IMG/VR virus record: IMGVR_UViG_3300037264_002389
Location: 74,545 to 129,257 of that record
DNA: 54,713 nt
Direction: 5' to 3' (one strand)
DNA from: a virus
Position 1 is the stretch's first letter; each line of letters opens with the position of its first letter. The notes beneath the pieces were generated by a model. The model ran no database searches and was not told the DNA's origin. It worked only from the letters and a program-made list of their open reading frames with translations. This document shows, piece after piece, positions 38,715-45,959 of the stretch. The position numbers were made by a program, and so were the translations under genes.

Positions 38715-39156
38715 CTAGATCATTGCTTAGATATTCTTTAATTCTAGCGTACCAATTTTCATCTTTTGATGTTTTGAGTCGGTGGCATCGAACGCACCTC
38801 ACATCACACTTAAGAATTTCTTTCCTGATTCTTTCCCAACTGCCTCTAGCTAATGCGTAAACTTGATCAACTTTATTTGTGCCGTTGCGATGGTCAAATT
38901 CTAATAGAATTGGGTTTGATTCACCGCATTCAATACATGGATGTAATGTGAGATATTTATATATGCGTACCTTATTCATAAAACAAGTCGTATTAGTTCT
39001 ATTTTTATATTCAGCTTGATGCTTTAGATAATGATTGTGACTATAGATTTTGTGGCAAGCTTTACAATAGCAATGTCGCCATAATTTTAATTTGTTCTTA
39101 AATTTAAAGTCATTGATGTCTTTCTCTTTATTACACCCTTTGCATAATTTAAGCAT
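38692..39156 (-). CDS. HNH endonuclease, phage homing type
   Basis: 154 residues from ATG 39156. N-terminal zinc-finger (LCKGCNKEKDINDF ... CKACHKIYSHNHY), then HPCIECGES, LLEFDHRNG and CVRCHRLKT, the HNH core. Free-standing HNH genes like this often home next to tRNAs or structural genes. Its 3' end overlaps the tRNA-Arg(UCG) gene on the opposite strand. Confidence 0.85.
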   Translation of the reverse strand: MLKLCKGCNKEKDINDFKFKNKLKLWRHCYCKACHKIYSHNHYLKHQAEYKNRTNTTCFMNKVRIYKYLTLHPCIECGESNPILLEFDHRNGTNKVDQVYALARGSWERIRKEILKCDVRCVRCHRLKTSKDENWYARIKEYLSNDLVVPLPGL

Positions 39157-39243
39157 ATTATATGTTTTCTTCGAATCAGTATAGTAGTACAACTCTTTAT
39201 ACTGAAATATGATTCCGGTGCCAAATATTCATAGAGGTGAATT

Positions 39244-39531
39244 GTGCAAGGACGACGAATACCAGTAGTAGACAATAAGGCCGATCCATACTTGGTTCTA
39301 GAACAACCTGGTGATTATTATGGTCCAGTGATGGGTTTTAGTGCTGATCGGCCCGCTGTATTCTATTTCTTGCCTATTGGTGAGAAGGTTTTTGCTGGTG
39401 CTCAATCGCCGCCACATACCTTTACGGAAGAGCTTGATGGCTCATTGACGATTCGTGGATCGATACTAACGCGATGGTCTAAAGGCAGTTGGCATGGTTT
39501 TCTTACTAAGGGGATTTGGAGTACGTGTTAG
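39244..39531 (+). CDS. DUF6527-like conserved small protein
   Basis: 95 residues from GTG 39244. QPGDYYGPVMGF, LPIGEK, H-x-F-x-EELDGSLTIRGSI and WHGFLTKGIW resemble a small phage/bacterial family in which a DGTLTIxxSI strand precedes WHGFLTxGxW. Function unknown. Confidence 0.65.
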   Translation: MQGRRIPVVDNKADPYLVLEQPGDYYGPVMGFSADRPAVFYFLPIGEKVFAGAQSPPHTFTEELDGSLTIRGSILTRWSKGSWHGFLTKGIWSTC

Positions 39532-39532
39532 T

Positions 39533-39606
39533 GCCCTCGTGGTGAAATGATATCATATTTCCGTCCTAAGGAAAAGTTGCGGGTTAGACTCCTGCCGAGG
39601 GTGCCA
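39533..39606 (+). tRNA. tRNA-Arg(CCU)
   Basis: Acceptor GCCCTCG/CGAGGGT, anticodon loop GTCCTAA, CCA encoded. D-loop G18-A19 with T-loop TTAGACT (U55-A56), as in tRNA-Arg(UCG). Confidence 0.9.
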
Positions 39607-39627
39607 AGTATCTAAAGATGGATTAAA

Positions 39628-39705
39628 CGGGGCGTAGCTCAGCTTGGCTAGAGCGCGTGGTTTGGGACCACGAGGTCGCAGGTTCAAATCCTGTCGCCCC
39701 GACCA
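39628..39705 (+). tRNA. tRNA-Pro(UGG)
   Basis: Acceptor CGGGGCG/CGCCCCG, anticodon loop TTTGGGA, T-loop TTCAAAT, CCA encoded. Confidence 0.95.
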
Positions 39706-39719
39706 TTAGGGGATTGATT

Positions 39720-40076
39720 ATGCCGCGTTTAATTACAAAAGCCGAGTGGCAATGCTCGCTTTGCAAAGTACGATATCAACACAAAACATATGCAGTTGAG
39801 TGTCAAGAACGGTGTAGTAATGATCGAGACCTGAGGAAATTTCGAAGAATATTCCCAGTTAGATATCGAAATGATACTAAATATATTAAGCATTGTGTTA
39901 AATGTGGTGAAAGAGTGTTAGAATACAAATATGAATTTGATGGAATTGAGACATCACGTGGGCAGATCATTTATGAAAAATCGAGACATTTAATCTTCGA
40001 CGGTTATTACTGTGATGATTGTCAATCCAAGCTTATGCGTACTTTGTGTAAGTGTTTTGATGGTAGGTTTTTATAA
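39720..40076 (+). CDS. multi-Cys zinc-finger protein
   Basis: 118 residues from ATG 39720. Three Cys pairs: QCSLCKVRY, HCVKCGERV and YCDDCQSK, indicating at least two zinc sites. Not assigned to a family. Confidence 0.65.
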   Translation: MPRLITKAEWQCSLCKVRYQHKTYAVECQERCSNDRDLRKFRRIFPVRYRNDTKYIKHCVKCGERVLEYKYEFDGIETSRGQIIYEKSRHLIFDGYYCDDCQSKLMRTLCKCFDGRFL

Positions 40077-40144
40077 TTCCTGTTTGTGTAGCAAATTTGT
40101 TGTGTGATTATTGTGTTTAATGCACATGTGAAAGGAAAAGTACC

Positions 40145-40312
40145 GTGAAGACTGAAGAAATTTGCTGTTGCCAGAATGTTCTACAAAAGAAGAATACTAA
40201 GTGTGATAAATGCTTTGAATGTAAGCATTGTAAGAAATATGTCTTATATAAGTTCTGGTTTACGCATCAAAGGCAATGTAGGCAACTGGTTTACGCATCA
40301 AAGGCAATGTAG
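40145..40312 (+). CDS. small Cys-rich protein with duplicated 3' end
   Basis: 55 residues from GTG 40145 behind AAAGGAAAAG. ICCCQN, KCDKCFECKHCKK form a likely zinc or Fe-S site. A 31-bp duplication spans its 3' end; because 31 is not a multiple of three, the second copy is read in a new frame and stops early. Confidence 0.6.
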   Translation: MKTEEICCCQNVLQKKNTKCDKCFECKHCKKYVLYKFWFTHQRQCRQLVYASKAM

Positions 40313-40316
40313 GCAA
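40255..40316 (+). repeat. 31-bp tandem duplication that alters a C-terminus
   Basis: Two perfect copies, 40255-40285 and 40286-40316. With one copy the preceding gene would continue RQASIVEV then TAA; with two it ends LVYASKAM then TAG. Confidence 0.95.
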
Positions 40317-40341
40317 GCGTCTATAGTCGAGGTATAACTTA

Positions 40342-40415
40342 CGGGGTGTAGCGTAACTTGGCATCGCGCCTGCTCCGGACGCAGGAGATTCTGGGTTCAA
40401 ATCCCAGCACCCCGA
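40342..40415 (+). tRNA. tRNA-Pro(CGG)
   Basis: Acceptor CGGGGTG/CACCCCG, anticodon loop TCCGGAC with C at position 33 in place of the near-universal U, T-loop TTCAAAT, no CCA. Confidence 0.88.
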
Positions 40416-40429
40416 TACAAAAATAGTAT

Positions 40430-41323
40430 ATGAATCCATTATATATATCACACATAATCTCAGAAGACATCTCGATTAACAATGGTTTCTTACTATTTGA
40501 AGCAATATCTGGTGAAATAAATCAAGCTGAACTTGATCCAACTAATTTTCCATACCTAGACGCTGCTAAGACAGTTGCATTGCCAACCTATGTAATAAAA
40601 GGTCGAATTAATCTCTCCAATTTATATCAGATCTTGACGAATTATGCTAAGAACTCTGGCGGCAAATTAATTTATACTGGTGAACAAGGTGCTGGATACG
40701 ACACGAAAACCCTACCAATTAGCGATCGTAAAGCTAGACACGATATTGGTGATCATGCCGCTAAACTAATAAATTTAGCACTTGTCTTTAAGGATAAGGA
40801 TGTTGATATACCATTAGGTGATACGATTAAATTATCACGTGGAAAACGTGGGTCACTTTTCAACCCTGAGGATTGGGCTAGAGCTGTTAGATCTCATCCG
40901 AATGCGATTGTTCGAGATACTCCAGAAGTGTTTGAGTTTTATTATGGACTTCGTAATGATGATGCTAAAGCGTTATTGTTAGCTTCTGGACGATACGCTG
41001 AGGGGTTATACATTATTCCAACGGTGATTAATATTGATGGTCAGGATCTTGATTGGAAGAAAGCTGTTGAAGTGTTCGTAGCTGATCCGGGTAAGTTCAT
41101 TGACGTTGGCGAAAAATATGCTCCAATTGCTAAGAGGATCAGATTGCTGTTTAGGAAGTATCTTGAAAATACTAAGCAAGGCATTTACATTGATAGAGCT
41201 AGGATTAATCCAACTGATACCGCTGAATTGTTTCTAGCCGCTAATAGTGTTGATGAATTTATGCAGAATTACAATGTTAAATCAGAGGCATATGAACGTC
41301 TTAGTAATTATTTGGTTGGTTAA
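40430..41323 (+). CDS. hypothetical protein
   Basis: 297 residues, mixed alpha/beta, no recognised motif. Lacks a clear ribosome-binding site. It contains KLIYTGEQGAGYDTKTL and a helical C-terminal half. It overlaps the convergent gene end at 41320 by 4 nt. Confidence 0.6.
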   Translation: MNPLYISHIISEDISINNGFLLFEAISGEINQAELDPTNFPYLDAAKTVALPTYVIKGRINLSNLYQILTNYAKNSGGKLIYTGEQGAGYDTKTLPISDRKARHDIGDHAAKLINLALVFKDKDVDIPLGDTIKLSRGKRGSLFNPEDWARAVRSHPNAIVRDTPEVFEFYYGLRNDDAKALLLASGRYAEGLYIIPTVINIDGQDLDWKKAVEVFVADPGKFIDVGEKYAPIAKRIRLLFRKYLENTKQGIYIDRARINPTDTAELFLAANSVDEFMQNYNVKSEAYERLSNYLVG

Positions 41324-41778
41324 ATTACAGATATTTTCGTTTTGAGTTGCTTTATTTCTAATTGATATTTCTCTAGTTGTTCTAGTTCTCCAGACGCAAT
41401 TGGGAATTCGCCGAATACCTGAGACAATACTGTGTACTTTTCTGCGGCATATCTGCTATATCCTGCTTTGAATAACTCAATCATGGTTTGTGATTCCGCT
41501 ACCCATGATTTTGATCTATTTATGGATACTAACATAAGTCTATAAGGGCCAATAGACCAGCGATTTTCTTCTGCATCCTCTCTTTCATCGTCCCATGAGT
41601 CATAGATTATTTGGTCAGATCGTTTTGATCTAATGTAATTTAGGATTTCTTCGTCGGTCATTTCTGATGGTGGCTTGCGTTGGTTGTTTCTGTCTTTGAC
41701 GATATTATAAATGTTCTGTTCGGCTAGGTCCGGGTCGAAGTCATGGTCTATTTCGTAGTCTAATATTGGCTCATCCAT
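41320..41778 (-). CDS. hypothetical acidic helical protein
   Basis: 152 residues from ATG 41778, chosen because an upstream start would read through tRNA-Pro(GGG). Acidic N-terminus (DYEIDHDFDPDLAEQ) and a coiled-coil C-terminus (LEQLEKYQLEIKQL). Not recognised. Confidence 0.6.
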   Translation of the reverse strand: MDEPILDYEIDHDFDPDLAEQNIYNIVKDRNNQRKPPSEMTDEEILNYIRSKRSDQIIYDSWDDEREDAEENRWSIGPYRLMLVSINRSKSWVAESQTMIELFKAGYSRYAAEKYTVLSQVFGEFPIASGELEQLEKYQLEIKQLKTKISVI

Positions 41779-41820
41779 ACTATAGTTATATCTTTCCTTT
41801 AGCTTTTGGCAAGCATTAGT

Positions 41821-41895
41821 CGGAGGTGAGGAAGAAAGTAATCCGCCTGCTTGGGGTGCAGGAGATAACCGGAGCATTACCGGTACCTCCGACCA
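41821..41895 (+). tRNA. tRNA-Pro(GGG)
   Basis: Acceptor CGGAGGT/ACCTCCG, anticodon loop TTGGGGT, CCA encoded. T-loop AGCATTA (G55-C56) with A18-G19 in the D-loop. Confidence 0.88.
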
Positions 41896-41910
41896 TTGAT
41901 AAAATAATAT

Positions 41911-42855
41911 ATGTTCAACCCATATTGTGGTTATGTACTTGAAGTTAAGCGTACGCTTAAGGTCGGGGGCCGAAAGATAGATGATGATATCATACGGCAG
42001 TCTTGTACTGACATGTTATGTAAGCTTTTTAGTATGCAGCATGGTAAGTATATTTCTGTCGATGGGGTTCTAGTAATCCTTGAGTCAATTCATTATACGG
42101 TTAGTCATAAAGTTGTATATGTTTCGACTCCATTCGCTCAGCGGCTTATGGAATCAGAGTTGACCGTCAATCTTGATGATCTTCATATTCCATTTAATCT
42201 ATTCGAGATGTGTTTTGATGATGATTTTGAAATTTTGGACGGGGTGAAAGCTCCGTCTTCGCTAGTCCTAGCTAAACCGGATGACACAATAATCAATTGT
42301 ATGCGCGAAATACTCGATGAAGCGAGTGGACAATATACGTTATCTCAGCACTATGGGAATGTTAAACCAAATTTTAAAATAGAAGACGAAGTTAGAAATG
42401 TTTTTAGTATTAGATTTAGGTCACCAACTGATAATGATGGCATATGTCATCTGAACATTAATACTAAAAAGTCGATGGGTGAGCCAATTGATAAGGTGAT
42501 TGATGAGATTGGGTTATTCCAAGAAAAAGCTGGTGTCACTGCTTTGTCTGTGACTGAACGAGAGATTGAGAAACGGATTGCTCGGATTGCACTTGGTATT
42601 ATCTGTTATTATAATACTGCCGAACCAGACATTCTCGATTGGCGTAATAAGTCACGTGGTAGGATGAGCGAAACTAGACCATCCGAAACGCTTCTGGGTT
42701 CTACGTTCGAACGTGCTAGCCCTGGATGGCATTTGCGACGAGCACATTGGCGTTTCTTAAAGCATGAACGATATAAACGTGATGAGGGTGGTAGTGTCCG
42801 TTGTATTTGGGTTCGTGCGGCTGAGGTTGGTTCTGATACTTGCGCTGGAACGTAG
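41911..42855 (+). CDS. unknown protein with HWR-type C-terminus
   Basis: 314 residues. The C-terminal SPGWHLRRAHWRFLKHERY, then CIWVRAAEVG, resembles the tail domain of a phage protein family that includes AcrVA2-like anti-CRISPR proteins; this is from memory and uncertain. The N-terminal 250 residues carry no recognised motif. No close ribosome-binding site. Confidence 0.55.
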   Translation: MFNPYCGYVLEVKRTLKVGGRKIDDDIIRQSCTDMLCKLFSMQHGKYISVDGVLVILESIHYTVSHKVVYVSTPFAQRLMESELTVNLDDLHIPFNLFEMCFDDDFEILDGVKAPSSLVLAKPDDTIINCMREILDEASGQYTLSQHYGNVKPNFKIEDEVRNVFSIRFRSPTDNDGICHLNINTKKSMGEPIDKVIDEIGLFQEKAGVTALSVTEREIEKRIARIALGIICYYNTAEPDILDWRNKSRGRMSETRPSETLLGSTFERASPGWHLRRAHWRFLKHERYKRDEGGSVRCIWVRAAEVGSDTCAGT

Positions 42856-43045
42856 ACATTTAAGTGTGCACATTGAGAATTGGGCTGGGTGTCGATAGTT
42901 TTTGCACGGTGAATATTGCCATAGAAATTAATTCCTCTGTACTCCATAAATAATTCCTCTGATATGGTCTTAATATCGAGGAATAATTCCTCTTATTAGA
43001 CAAATTATTCCTCAGTAAAGGTATGATTAACGAAAGGAGTTCGAC
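42856..43045. promoter_or_regulatory. intergenic region with four ATTCCTCT boxes
   Basis: 190 bp without a credible gene. Copies of (A)AT(T/A)ATTCCTC lie near 42933, 42950, 42983 and 43005. In reverse they are the AGAGGAATTATT box seen before the genes at 6974 and 7351. A 20-codon minus-strand frame starts at 42922 behind such a box and could be a leader peptide. AAAGGAG at the end serves the 43046 gene. Confidence 0.45.
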
Positions 43046-44296
43046 ATGAAAAAATTCATTCTCGCCTTAATGCTCGGTATCATCCTCTCCCTCCTGGTCT
43101 GTTTACAGGTGGCATTGGGTAACGAGCAGAATAAAGCGCTTGTGATTGCGCCGAAGAATGAAGGTGCTCCTAAGGTTGCTGTTCCAAGTACAGCAACCGC
43201 ACTAACATTCCCAGCCTTATCGACATTTAATAACATCAATTGGGTCTCGTTGATGATTGAAACAAAAGAGGGTGTATTTTCTGTACAAGTTAGTGTATGG
43301 AATTTACCTGAATTAATGTGGGTCAGACCTGGCGATAGTTTAAACACTGTGATTATTAAGGGTGAAAATCAGTCATATTTGACATCAGTTAGCCTTGTGC
43401 AAGATGGTCAACGGGTTGTTCCGGGAATGTCAGAGCGGTTTGAAATAATCAAATCGAAGAAAGATGATGGCGATGTTATCACAGTTGTTACTACTAAGGG
43501 TAAGGTTTATAAGTTAGATAAGCAATTAACTAGTATGTGGAATGGGAAGATTAGAACTGGTATGGGAGTGAAGTTTGAATCAATTCGTCGTGGTACTGAG
43601 TTCTGGGCTAGTCGCGTTATTATCGAAAATTGGGGCCAACAAAATGAATATCATAATCCGTTTGTTGATCCGATTATTGTGACCAATATTTATGTTAGGA
43701 GATATTGGTATTATATTGCGACTAATCATTCCAGTATTAGATATGAGGTTGATAGTAGGCGTGCTCCTGATGTTCGGTTGCAGAGGATTGGTGAGCCGCC
43801 TATGTTCCATTATGATCCGGAGCCTAATGGTTGTTCTAGCATGGCAGTTCTGACGCCAGTTTCAAATGGAGATGCTGGTACTACAATTAATATTACAAAT
43901 GATGTTAATTCTAATGCTAATTCTAATTCAACGTCGTCATCTACTTCTACAGCGACTAACAATAATTCTAATACAAATAATAACACAAACAATAATTCTA
44001 ACAATAACACAAACAATAACTCTAACACGAACAATAATTCTAACACGAACAATAATTCAAATAACCAGACTAATCAGAATCCGCCACAATGTCAACCGCC
44101 ACGTCCTCCGCAATGTCAACCACCACGCCCACCATGTAATCCAGGTAACGGTGGGAACGGTAATGGCAATAACGGAGTGGGCAATGGACAAGATGGTCAA
44201 CCACCAGGCAATCCGCCAATTAATGATGGACCAGGAACAGGCCCTGGCAATCCTGGCAATCAAGGCGGTGGGAATAATAATGGTCGTGGTCGTTAA
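43046..44296 (+). CDS. secreted protein with Asn-rich and Gly/Pro-rich tail
   Basis: 416 residues. Signal peptide (FILALMLGIILSLLVCLQVALG), then a beta-rich domain to about residue 270, an Asn/Ser/Thr repeat (about 285-345), a Pro-Cys segment (PPQCQPPRPP twice) and a Gly/Asn-rich tail. It is likely exported or surface displayed; low-complexity tails of this sort occur in adhesins and structural decorations. AAAGGAG precedes the ATG and a hairpin terminator follows. Confidence 0.7.
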   Translation: MKKFILALMLGIILSLLVCLQVALGNEQNKALVIAPKNEGAPKVAVPSTATALTFPALSTFNNINWVSLMIETKEGVFSVQVSVWNLPELMWVRPGDSLNTVIIKGENQSYLTSVSLVQDGQRVVPGMSERFEIIKSKKDDGDVITVVTTKGKVYKLDKQLTSMWNGKIRTGMGVKFESIRRGTEFWASRVIIENWGQQNEYHNPFVDPIIVTNIYVRRYWYYIATNHSSIRYEVDSRRAPDVRLQRIGEPPMFHYDPEPNGCSSMAVLTPVSNGDAGTTINITNDVNSNANSNSTSSSTSTATNNNSNTNNNTNNNSNNNTNNNSNTNNNSNTNNNSNNQTNQNPPQCQPPRPPQCQPPRPPCNPGNGGNGNGNNGVGNGQDGQPPGNPPINDGPGTGPGNPGNQGGGNNNGRGR

Positions 44297-44324
44297 TTAA
44301 ACTAGTAATATTATTAATCAGTAA

Positions 44325-44349
44325 ATTACCCACCACAGTGGTGGGTATT
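44325..44349 (+). terminator. hairpin terminator
   Basis: ATTACCCACC-ACAGT-GGTGGGTATT is a perfect stem followed by ATTATAT. It lies about 30 bp after the secreted-protein gene. Confidence 0.7.
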
Positions 44350-44396
44350 ATTATATCACGATAAATAAAGACCAAACATATTAGGGTGACTACACT

Positions 44397-44801
44397 ATGC
44401 TAGAAGCAGAACGGATAACTTTGCGCGGCAAAATTGTTTATGAAAAAGTACAAATCTTCTCGTCAGATGAACAAAAAGAGCGTGGACTTGATGGCCTACT
44501 TACTGATACGCAGATAACATTTAAATGTAGAGATGGAATGTTTATCACGACCACATTCCATCTCGTTCTTGTTCAAGTCAATTATCATCGTGTAAAATTC
44601 ATGAATGAATGTAGCAGAAAAATTACCAGGATAACATTATCAGGCGATAATGTATACACGAATGCGTGTCTTTTACGCAAAGATGCTTACGAAGAACTGG
44701 GCATCCCGATGATTTTTAAAGCTCCTGATCAGTTCGTGTTTGCCTGTCCAGATGGACTGTTCATAGCTAATGTCTTTCACATTGTTAAATTGGAGATTTA
44801 A
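44397..44801 (+). CDS. two-repeat protein, paralogue of the 38234 gene
   Basis: 134 residues. The two halves are clearly related: ITLRGKIVYEKVQIF ... CRDGMFITTTFHLV and ITLSGDNVYTNACLL ... CPDGLFIANVFHIV. It shares this internal duplication with the 38234 gene. Unknown function; TAATG overlap with the next frame. Confidence 0.7.
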   Translation: MLEAERITLRGKIVYEKVQIFSSDEQKERGLDGLLTDTQITFKCRDGMFITTTFHLVLVQVNYHRVKFMNECSRKITRITLSGDNVYTNACLLRKDAYEELGIPMIFKAPDQFVFACPDGLFIANVFHIVKLEI

Positions 44802-44977
44802 TGGTGGATAAATCTGATCTTGGAGTTAAGCTTGATCGAATCTTCGGACTAATGTCCGATGATCAATGTACTAAGGGTAGTGCACAATCAACCAACAAAC
44901 CCACAATGGGTGCAATAAAAGGTACCGCACCACACGCCAAAAAGCAACCATCAAAGAAACTTCATAAACATAATTAA
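44801..44977 (+). CDS. small basic protein
   Basis: 58 residues; ATG overlaps the upstream stop. A helical start (SDLGVKLDRIFGLM) and a Lys/His-rich tail. Unknown. Confidence 0.5.
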   Translation: MVDKSDLGVKLDRIFGLMSDDQCTKGSAQSTNKPTMGAIKGTAPHAKKQPSKKLHKHN

Positions 44978-45011
44978 ATCTGTACTGTCAAAAATAGGAT
45001 AGGAGGACACC

Positions 45012-45161
45012 ATGCGCACACAAGTGTTATTTGGCCAGGGCTTTCTAAAGTCGCAAAAGCCGATTGTAATCAATCAGAATCCTTTCCAAAGAATCGACGA
45101 GAAAAAGAAGCCTCTAGCTAAGACTGTCCGCAAAGCTTCTAAGGGTAAATCTAAAGATTAA
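45012..45161 (+). CDS. small basic protein
   Basis: 49 residues behind AGGAGGACACC, so translation is well supported. Lys-rich C-terminus. Unknown; last protein gene before the second tRNA block. Confidence 0.6.
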   Translation: MRTQVLFGQGFLKSQKPIVINQNPFQRIDEKKKPLAKTVRKASKGKSKD

Positions 45162-45169
45162 TTTACGTC

Positions 45170-45210
45170 CCGGTCTGTTGATGACCGGTTGGGCAACCTA
45201 TAGGGTTGCC
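45170..45210 (+). terminator. paired hairpins
   Basis: CCGGTC-TGTTGAT-GACCGG (45170-45188) and GGCAACC-TATAG-GGTTGCC (45192-45210), just before tRNA-Gln. Without a T-tract, they may be processing or attenuation structures rather than a terminator. Confidence 0.45.
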
Positions 45211-45216
45211 ATATAT

Positions 45217-45291
45217 TGCCTCATAGTGTAACGGTAACACGCCTGACTTTGGCTCAGGAAACTCCAGGTTCGATCCCTGGTGAGGCAACCA
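45217..45291 (+). tRNA. tRNA-Gln(UUG)
   Basis: Acceptor TGCCTCA/TGAGGCA, anticodon loop CTTTGGC, T-loop TTCGATC, CCA encoded. Confidence 0.95.
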
Positions 45292-45294
45292 ATT

Positions 45295-45370
45295 GGGTCG
45301 CAGGCAGATCTAGTGATTGCACCAGGTTCTTACCCTGGCGAGCTGGGAGCGTAACCCAGGCGACCCACCA
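45295..45370 (+). tRNA. tRNA-Lys(CUU)
   Basis: Acceptor GGGTCGC/GCGACCC, anticodon loop TTCTTAC, CCA encoded. T-loop AGCGTAA (G55-C56) with A18-G19 (CTAGTG). Confidence 0.88.
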
Positions 45371-45407
45371 ACTTTCTATATCGTTTAGCGATGGCTCTGT
45401 GAGAAAA

Positions 45408-45527
45408 TTCAGAACCACCCGAAGCCCCGAAGCGGGTCTAGGGAGGATGGTCCTCCCCAGTGATCTGGGTAGAGGATCTGATATTTAGAACCACCCGAAA
45501 GCGCCGATTGGGGCTTAGGGAGGATGG
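45408..45527 (+). repeat. two imperfect ~42-bp direct repeats
   Basis: AGAACCACCCGAA ... GGGAGGATGG occurs at about 45410-45450 and 45487-45527 with a variable GC-rich middle. The second copy runs into the 5' end of the next tRNA and appears to have replaced its acceptor strand. No coding function is seen in 45371-45524. Confidence 0.7.
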
Positions 45528-45595
45528 CCCATCGTCTAATGGCAGGACACCAGCCTTCTAAGCTGGAAATGCGGGTTCGATTCCCGCTGGACGCC
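45525..45595 (+). tRNA. tRNA-Arg(UCU)-like with mismatched acceptor stem
   Basis: D-arm, anticodon loop CTTCTAA and T-arm GCGGG-TTCGATT-CCCGC are sound. The 5' strand TGGCCCA pairs with TGGACGC at only four of seven positions; GCGTCCA would be expected. The upstream repeat seems to have overwritten it. No CCA. Probably non-functional. Confidence 0.65.
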
Positions 45596-45610
45596 TGATA
45601 CATATCTTAT

Positions 45611-45700
45611 GGAGAGTGAACCGGATAGGCATGCCGGAACTGTTTTGAAAGCAGATTGCACCCGAAAGGGTGTGGGGATCATGTCCTCCGCTCTCCGCCA
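45611..45700 (+). tRNA. tRNA-Ser(UGA)
   Basis: Class II, acceptor GGAGAGT/GCTCTCC, anticodon loop TTTGAAA, variable arm CACCC-GAAA-GGGTG, T-loop ATCATGT, CCA encoded. Confidence 0.92.
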
Positions 45701-45704
45701 TTAT

Positions 45705-45779
45705 TGGGGTGTAGGCTAAATGGTAAACCGCATCTTTCATACGGATGTTTTGCGAGTTCGAATCTCGCCACCCCAACCA
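45705..45779 (+). tRNA. second tRNA with CAU anticodon
   Basis: Acceptor TGGGGTG/CACCCCA, anticodon loop TTCATAC, T-loop TTCGAAT, CCA encoded. Met (elongator or initiator) or lysidine-dependent Ile. Confidence 0.88.
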
Positions 45780-45791
45780 TTAAACGAAATT

Positions 45792-45865
45792 GTCCTTGTG
45801 GTGCAGTGGCAGCACACTAGATTCTCAGTCTAGAGACGAGAGTTCAATTCTCTCCAGGGACGCCA
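45792..45865 (+). tRNA. tRNA-Glu(CUC)
   Basis: Acceptor GTCCTTG/CAGGGAC, anticodon loop TTCTCAG, T-loop TTCAATT, CCA encoded. Confidence 0.92.
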
Positions 45866-45866
45866 T

Positions 45867-45940
45867 GAGCGCATCGTACAACGGCAGTACACCACTCTTA
45901 CAAGGTGGTTATGGGGGTTCAATTCCCTCTGCGCTCACCA
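45867..45940 (+). tRNA. tRNA-Val(UAC)
   Basis: Acceptor GAGCGCA/TGCGCTC, anticodon loop CTTACAA, T-loop TTCAATT, CCA encoded. Confidence 0.93.
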
Positions 45941-45959
45941 ATTTAGTATTTCATTTATA

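Noticed and set aside
42609-42947. 112-codon minus-strand frame
   Set aside because: Most of it is antisense to the 41911 gene; only a 20-codon sub-frame near 42922 has an RBS-like box, kept as a note.
43810-44300. Long frames overlapping the Asn-rich tail on both strands
   Set aside because: They arise from low-complexity AAC/AAT repeats inside the secreted-protein gene.
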